Assembly: GCF_029227915.1 (NCBI RefSeq)
Contig: NC_079875.1
Location: forward strand, 14,505,001 to 14,569,000
DNA: 64,000 nucleotides
Direction: 5' to 3'
DNA from: Hydractinia symbiolongicarpus
Lineage: Eukaryota; Cnidaria; Hydrozoa; Anthoathecata; Hydractiniidae
This document shows, in pieces, positions 58,801 to 64,000 of this stretch (within the stretch, counting starts at the first letter, position 1; every line of letters starts with the position of its first letter). The translations under genes and the position numbers were made by a program. The notes beneath the pieces were generated by a model. It was not told the DNA's origin and ran no database searches. It saw only the letters and a list, made by a program, of their open reading frames with translations.

Positions 58801-60820
58801 TCGCCCTGACACTTGACACGTTTTGTAATTCGCGCCGCGACGGATAATTTGCATCACATGTTCAGAATGTTTTGAAGCTAAAAAGAGAATCAAAAAGTTA
58901 ACGTTAAGCTGTTTATCAGGGAAAAATTTAGAACACAAAGATTGGTGTCCTTTCGCGGCCCTCTCGCCAATGAAATCAAATTTTTCTATTCTCAAAAAGG
59001 ACTTATTACATAACATGAGCATCAATCGAGCAATAGTATTTTAAGGTCTCTTCTAATTCAGACCCTCCATAAAGGACAGATCGTTTATAGTATTAACTCA
59101 CTTACTAGCTAAACTTTCTCTAAAAATTGACAAGCATTTTAGGTAGTAATTTTAAAAAATAAAACTACACGTACTTGAATCTTCTTGCAAGTGGTTAGGA
59201 CATCTGTCAACGACTTCCGTTTTATGGCGCTCCTCTTTAAATGTCAGAAAGGCACGGATTTCTGCTGATTTCACAGGTATGTCAGCAGAAGTGCGGAAGT
59301 TTAATGTGATCAGATCGTCAACATGTACAAACAATCGAGTCAACTGTGGTGAATACGTCATTTTGCACGATTTCGTGGGTGGCTTGTGTTCTGGCGGAAA
59401 AACCAATTCAAAATTATACCTAAAATAGCAATAGCTGACAGAACTTTGAGACACACAACACAGTCAAAACATTATATCTAGGGTCTAAAAATAGATCTAC
59501 AATTGTAATTATAAATTGCGAGACAAAATCAGAATTTCAAGTCATGACAATGTTGTGACTTCAAAACATCTGTAAAGGCAAGTCTAGTCTTGCCCAATAT
59601 TGAAAATCAAGGTGAGTTGTCAAGAAAAATATTTTGATTAGAAATGTCTCCATATTACGTTCAAGATTGTGACTCTGGGTGTGTCTAGGTATAAACAAGC
59701 ATTTTCTTATCCACAATGTAATTCCTTACAGGACTTTTACAAAATGATTGCATACTTTCCTGCTCTTGGCAGATCGTTGAGGTTTTCAGGTAAGTCGGCC
59801 TTCGGTTTGCATGGAGGTTCAGCGTAGACTTGTGGTGGATTGAGCTCCACAGGAGACAAGTTTTGCATGTTGGTTGTCGGGTAAGGCTATTTTTAAAACA
59901 AGAAGCAAAAAAATAATATAAACCGTTGTTGAAAACCAAGAAGGTGACATCAGAGCATTCGGTAATGATTTTCCGAAATTACGACACAGTCACAAACACA
60001 CACAGAAATTTAGGAGGAGAAAGACGTGGCATTTATGCTGCGAAGAACACACATAATGCAAATATACGAGCAAAAGGTAGGTACTGTCTTCGTGCAATTA
60101 ACTCGCATATCTAGAGTCTTTCATTTGAAAGAAAAAAAAATTCAGTGTATTGTCAAGGCGATTTTACAGAGCTTTCTGAGTAGTCCGCAAAACGGGTCTA
60201 GTTAGTAAAACAAACATGGATGCTTTTCATCCTTGCAACAACTATAGCATGAAAAAAGTTAAAATTGCTTAAGATATAGAAAGCTGGTAGTTGAATTCGC
60301 TATGACATTTTACTAGATTTTTTTTAAAGGGAACTCACTATTTTGCAAAAAAGGAGTAAGAAGAAATGTTTTTTATTCATTACTTACCGCCTTCGGACGC
60401 ACGACCAATTCCTGCCATGTATTTTCAACCTTATCAAACTATAACAAATTGACTGATATGTAAACAAGTACGAAATATTAAATAAACTTTGTGTGACTAT
60501 TCCAGCTTCCTGGCTATTTTTTACCACATTTTTTACCACAGAGGTCTATTTAAGCATTCGTTCCTTACCGGCAGAGCAAATTGGTTAACTTGCGAATATT
60601 CCATTTCATAGGGACTCCCAAACACCAGAGGTTCCTGTAACGAAAATGATGTTTTTTATAAAGATACTTTTTAAAACTGAGATATGAGGTCAATATCATA
60701 CTGTAAAATATATGATTGGTAATTCCATTCTCTGTACAATAAAAAAAGAATCATTCACGCAATGTTCCTACCTAAAGTACCTACCGATGTGTTTACATTC
60801 TCCACCATCCATTCCTTCAT
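55862..60820 (-). CDS. p53/p63/p73-family transcription factor
   Basis: Twelve exons on the minus strand: 60785-60820, 60569-60634, 60388-60438, 59756-59886, 59175-59419, 58661-58877, 58192-58279, 57884-57971, 57078-57142, 56332-56432, 56107-56134 and 55862-56026. They give 426 residues with all junctions in frame. The DNA-binding domain spans about residues 94-278: TKSCKMTYSPQL, EVVDRCPNH (zinc C168, H171), FVCRTSCKGGINRR (zinc C227, C231; R237 equals human R248), and HISTCPGRDR. A tetramerisation segment with ERYYLVELPLIRGIRNAKCF lies at about 320-350. A V-x3-W-x2-L motif (VENTWQELV, about 38-46) may be the transactivation helix. There is no SAM domain; the tail ends DYVEEEESCS. The residue aligned to human R273 is His (H261). 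A nuclear sequence-specific regulator of DNA-damage or germline responses is expected. Which p53/63/73 type it is cannot be settled here. Confidence 0.93.
58292..58313. repeat. TA dinucleotide run
   Basis: About ten TA repeats in the intron immediately upstream (minus sense) of the p53-family exon at 58192-58279. Confidence 0.85.
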
Positions 60821-60929
60821 GACACAAGACGCTCTGTTTTCTGTCAGTAGAAAAAACAAATTAAGAATTTTAAAGAATACATACATCTACTGCTTAAAAT
60901 TAACGATAGAAAATATATATGGCCCCTAC

Positions 60930-60957
60930 CCCTCCCCCCCCCCAAAAAAAAAAAAAA
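60930..60957. repeat. Poly-C then poly-A run
   Basis: CCCTCCCCCCCCCC followed by more than ten A, directly next to the minisatellite upstream of the p53-family gene. Confidence 0.9.
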
Positions 60958-61320
60958 ATGGTAAAATGTGGTCACACAGATGTCAAAATGTGGTCACACA
61001 GATGTCAAAATGTGGTCACACAGATGTTGATCATACATATGTCAAAATGGTCACACAAATGTCAAAATGTCAAAATGTGGTCACACAGATGTTGATCACA
61101 CAAATGTCAAAATGTGGTCACACAAATGTCAAAATGCAAAATGTGGCCACATAAATGTCAAAATGTGGCCACACAGATGTTGATCACACAAATGTCAAAA
61201 TGTGGCCACACAAATGTCAAAATGTGGCCACACAGATGTCAAAATGTGGTCACACAGATGTTGATCATACATATGTCAAAATGTGGCCACATAGAGTCAA
61301 AATATAGTCACAGTGGTTAT
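60958..61320. repeat. 22-bp minisatellite upstream of the p53-family gene
   Basis: The unit is close to ATGTGGTCACACAGATGTCA plus AA, repeated about fifteen times. Variants have CCACA for TCACA and interspersed blocks of TTGATCACACAA or TTGATCATACAT. The unit is not a multiple of three, so the long frames across it are not genes. It starts about 140 bases before the p53-family start codon. Confidence 0.9.
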
Positions 61321-61329
61321 ACAGATGCC

Positions 61330-63390
61330 AAATGCTCTACTATATGGGACGATAAAATATGCTGGATAATATGTCAACAATAACAAAATCATAATAAAAT
61401 AAATTAAGTAGTTACCCCCATTTCTAAGTTCTTGAAATTGCAAGTGACTAAAGAAAAAACAAAACAAAAATCTTACCGAAAATAAAAATGGTGAAACTAT
61501 CTTTAAAAAAATTACAACAATTTCGATCATTTGCCTTCCAGGAAAGTGGATAACTTAATTGGCAGAGTACAGACTAGGTGCAAGGAAGAATCAAGCTATT
61601 AGTCGTTGGCCTGTGAAAGAATTCACAAGAATTCTCCTGTCAGTACTCACAGCTGCCTCACAGGCGAGCAATATAATATAGAAGCAAGTTATAAGAATCT
61701 TGATGTCTATACGAGCATTCATCGTGTAATGCGAACTACAGCATTAACAAATAACCTTATGGTTATCAACTTTAATGAAATATATTTACCTACCGTGGAG
61801 TAGAATAAAATTTGTTAGTCAAGAGATTGTTGAGATGTGTAAAATCCATCTTTACTTTTTAATATATCTAGTAGAGGTAGAGAGCGATATAGAAGATAAT
61901 ATTAGTATGAGCAGGTGGGTGTGTGGAGAATAATCTAGGAATCTTTCTTAATTAGTGATTTGCTATTTGATCGCATAAAAAATTGCCAAAAATTGCTCGA
62001 AAATCCGTTTTTTTCTGATTTTCGGGTAAAATCTGACAAAATAGGGAAATCAATTTGATCAAATGTCCAAATTATGCAAAATGATTCTTCTTAATAAAAT
62101 AAAGTTGTGTTGCAAGTTTGAGGTTCTAAAGATAATCCCAACAGGAGTTATTAAATTTTAACCATTATAAAGATTTCATAGAGATTTTTAGGGGTAGCTT
62201 GGAGTAATGGCTAATATCAAAGCCTCTGAAAGGTATCGGACCTAAATATTTGGCATGCAGAGGCCCCTCACCCCCCCCCCCCCCCCCCCGATCGAATAGG
62301 GTTAAACATGTACAATTTACTTATCAAATTTTTTAAAAGATATTTTTTCCCCTTTGTTTAGCACACAAAAACTACTGGCATAAAACAAGCATGCAAAGTA
62401 TCGTCACACTTGTAATACAAAACCTAAACTGTGTTCCAAAGAACGGATTTTTTGGAAACAATACATACTTGAACAACACAAAGAAATTGTTTCCAAAAAA
62501 TATTACAATTTTGCATAAAAACAACGTTGAAAATATATACATTGACATGTGACAAGACATCCACAGTTTATATAGCAGCTATAAGAGGTTAATATCTAGT
62601 CAATTTTTAACCTATTCATATACGTAATAAAATTATAAATCAAAATCACAGAAACTGCGAAACTTACTAAACTATATTTTTTTACCTAGACCTAAGGAAA
62701 CTTAAACCAGTTTAAGTCACTTGGGTCCATGATGTATGTTTTAGGCTAATTTACATGAGAATCTTTATCACTTTTTGAAATGTGGATGGCGTTCCACTTT
62801 GAATAAATTAATGGAAGTAAACTTCGAGCTAGGAGTGAGATATGTTTTTTTTTCAGTGAGCATGCTGTAAAGTCATAAAAACAGGCCACCCCAGAAATAA
62901 AACATTATGTAAAAAGTGGCATTCTTTATTGTTGTGTAAAATTTACTTTGCCTTAAATACACTCCAGTCTCATGTAAACATGTTGTATCTGCTACAAAAT
63001 ATGAAGATCTGCTAAAAGGTAACTGCATCACCGGTTACCATCATAAATACAAGTGTTAATTTTTTTAAGCATATTTGAGCATATTTTCTTACTTAAATTT
63101 TAATTATAAATGAAAACTATGATTATGTTCTAAAAGAAATGTTTACGTCTTAATCAATAAACGTTTTCTAGTTAAATATATCTATATTTATATGTTACTA
63201 TAAAACTATAATGTCACCCTACAAAGGTGAAAAATTTTTCAGATATGCAAATACTCATAATTATAAACAGATATTAAGACGTAAGAAAAGTTGAGATACA
63301 AACTTTTATAAAATATAAACACTAAATAAGGTATCACATAAAAATACTCTAAAATAAAAAAAAAATCCAAATATTAAAACGAAAAAAATT
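61330..63390. other. Right-hand intergenic region
   Basis: AT-rich with short overlapping open frames and no recognisable protein. A run of about 20 C lies at 62270-62289. Nothing else of note. Confidence 0.5.
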
Positions 63391-63398
63391 ATTTAGTA

Positions 63399-63670
63399 TT
63401 ATATTTTATTCTGGAAATCTATGTTTGCCTCCACCGTAACTTCTTTATATTGTCTACCATAATGTAAAGGATCACTAAGACTTCTCTTAATTTGGTTTGT
63501 TATTACTGAAGATGTGCTGCGAAGTTCTTCAGTCTTTATAGTTGCAAACTGAAATAAACAAATCAAACAATTCAATATTTTACTATTTTAAATCAAAACA
63601 CCTCGTACCTGTGAGATCCTATTAAATAATACAGTAAGCTATGACAGGCATAGTTGATGTTTCCATTTTC
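63399..63670 (-). CDS. Possible last exons of a gene running off the right edge
   Basis: A minus-strand exon candidate at 63399-63548 (after TTTATTTCAG) encodes 49 residues then a stop, for example TEELRSTSSVITNQIKRSL, with AATAAA overlapping its end. A second candidate at 63609-63670 encodes ENGNINYACHSLLYYLIGSH between AG and GT. Joined directly, the second frame meets a stop four codons into the first, so both frames cannot be right. They may belong to one gene ending early or to different transcripts. I do not recognise the family. Confidence 0.22.
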
Positions 63671-63829
63671 CTACAAAGTCACAGAAATATGAATATCTCA
63701 AATGTTAATCAACAGATTAAATGTCACGTCAATAATATTAATTTAAATGTCAATCCCTTAAATTAAATTTCCATGCACTTATGAAAGCCAAACGATTTTG
63801 AAACGAATGAAAGGACCCCCTGTGGCAGC

Positions 63830-64000
63830 CAGGCCAATTTATCCAATTCTGAACAGACAGGTTAATGAAGTCGTTAAAAGCTATTAAACCTTACAATCTC
63901 TACAACCGCGCGTCAAAAGCACATTTACATTTTCTTGATCAGCATTTCAAGCTTTACATAATAGAGGTAACAGCTAACCAAATTTCTGGAATTTTTTTTT
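63830..64000 (+). repeat. Fragment of the repeat family at 13.6-14.9 kb
   Basis: Shares TACATTTTCTTGATCAGC-like and AAGCTCTACATAATAGAGGT-like blocks with the internal repeats of the Helitron-like array. It is cut by the window edge. Confidence 0.55.

Noticed and set aside
60762-61383. Frames of 89-130 codons with repeated QMSKCGHT-type sequence
   Set aside because: Generated by the 22-bp minisatellite; the unit is not a multiple of three and reads similarly in other frames.
61330-62600. Short open frames in the right-hand intergenic region
   Set aside because: AT-driven, overlapping on both strands and without motifs.

Overview
This looks like an AT-rich animal nuclear genome segment, most likely cnidarian. 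Genes carry GT/AG introns and AATAAA signals, metazoan families dominate (p53, maspardin, SERINC, TIPIN, SLC35A4), and there is a multi-ShKT secreted protein. The species cannot be named from the sequence, and assignment to Hydrozoa/Medusozoa is only a guess. No operon-like logic links the genes; each has its own transcription unit.

Layout. 1-4.1 kb: no recognisable gene. 4.1-9.6 kb (+): modular secreted protein with four ShKT domains, preceded by Lys-rich mini-exons. 9.7-16.1 kb: repeat land, with a tandem array of non-autonomous Helitron-like units, a Tigger/pogo-type MITE and nested 9-bp-TSD MITEs. 16.18-20.99 kb (+): ten-exon von Willebrand A-domain protein. 21.1-24.2 kb: inverted Helitron-like units, a decayed Tigger-like transposon holding a HIRAN-like fragment, and a second Tigger MITE. 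24.25-24.93 kb (-): unknown Ser/Arg-rich protein. 26.2-27.0 kb (-): LINE 3' end. 30.95-35.3 kb (+): maspardin (SPG21). 36.5-38.5 kb (-): intronless SERINC-like membrane protein fused to a C-terminal domain that resembles a papain-fold DSH-type cysteine peptidase. 40.0-41.2 kb (-): FBXO36. 43.0-47.4 kb (-): SLC35A4. 48.4-49.2 kb (-): TIPIN. 50.2-50.3 kb (-): possible 33-residue microprotein. 51.6-53.9 kb (-): mitochondrial-looking class II aldolase/adducin-family protein. 55.9-60.8 kb (-): twelve-exon p53-family transcription factor. 63.4-63.7 kb (-): doubtful exons of a gene running off the right edge.

Six multi-exon gene models (SPG21, SLC35A4, aldolase, p53, VWA, FBXO36) were rebuilt by hand; every exon junction keeps frame and the lengths match the families: 341, 320, 306, 426, 551 and 202 residues.

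Most notable: (1) the SERINC-peptidase-like fusion; (2) a p53 whose residue at the human R273 position is His while the other five hotspot positions are conserved; (3) a MITE family whose copies show 9-bp target duplications, including one copy inserted into another; (4) head-to-tail Helitron-like units; (5) a secreted protein built entirely from symmetric phase 1-1 exons.
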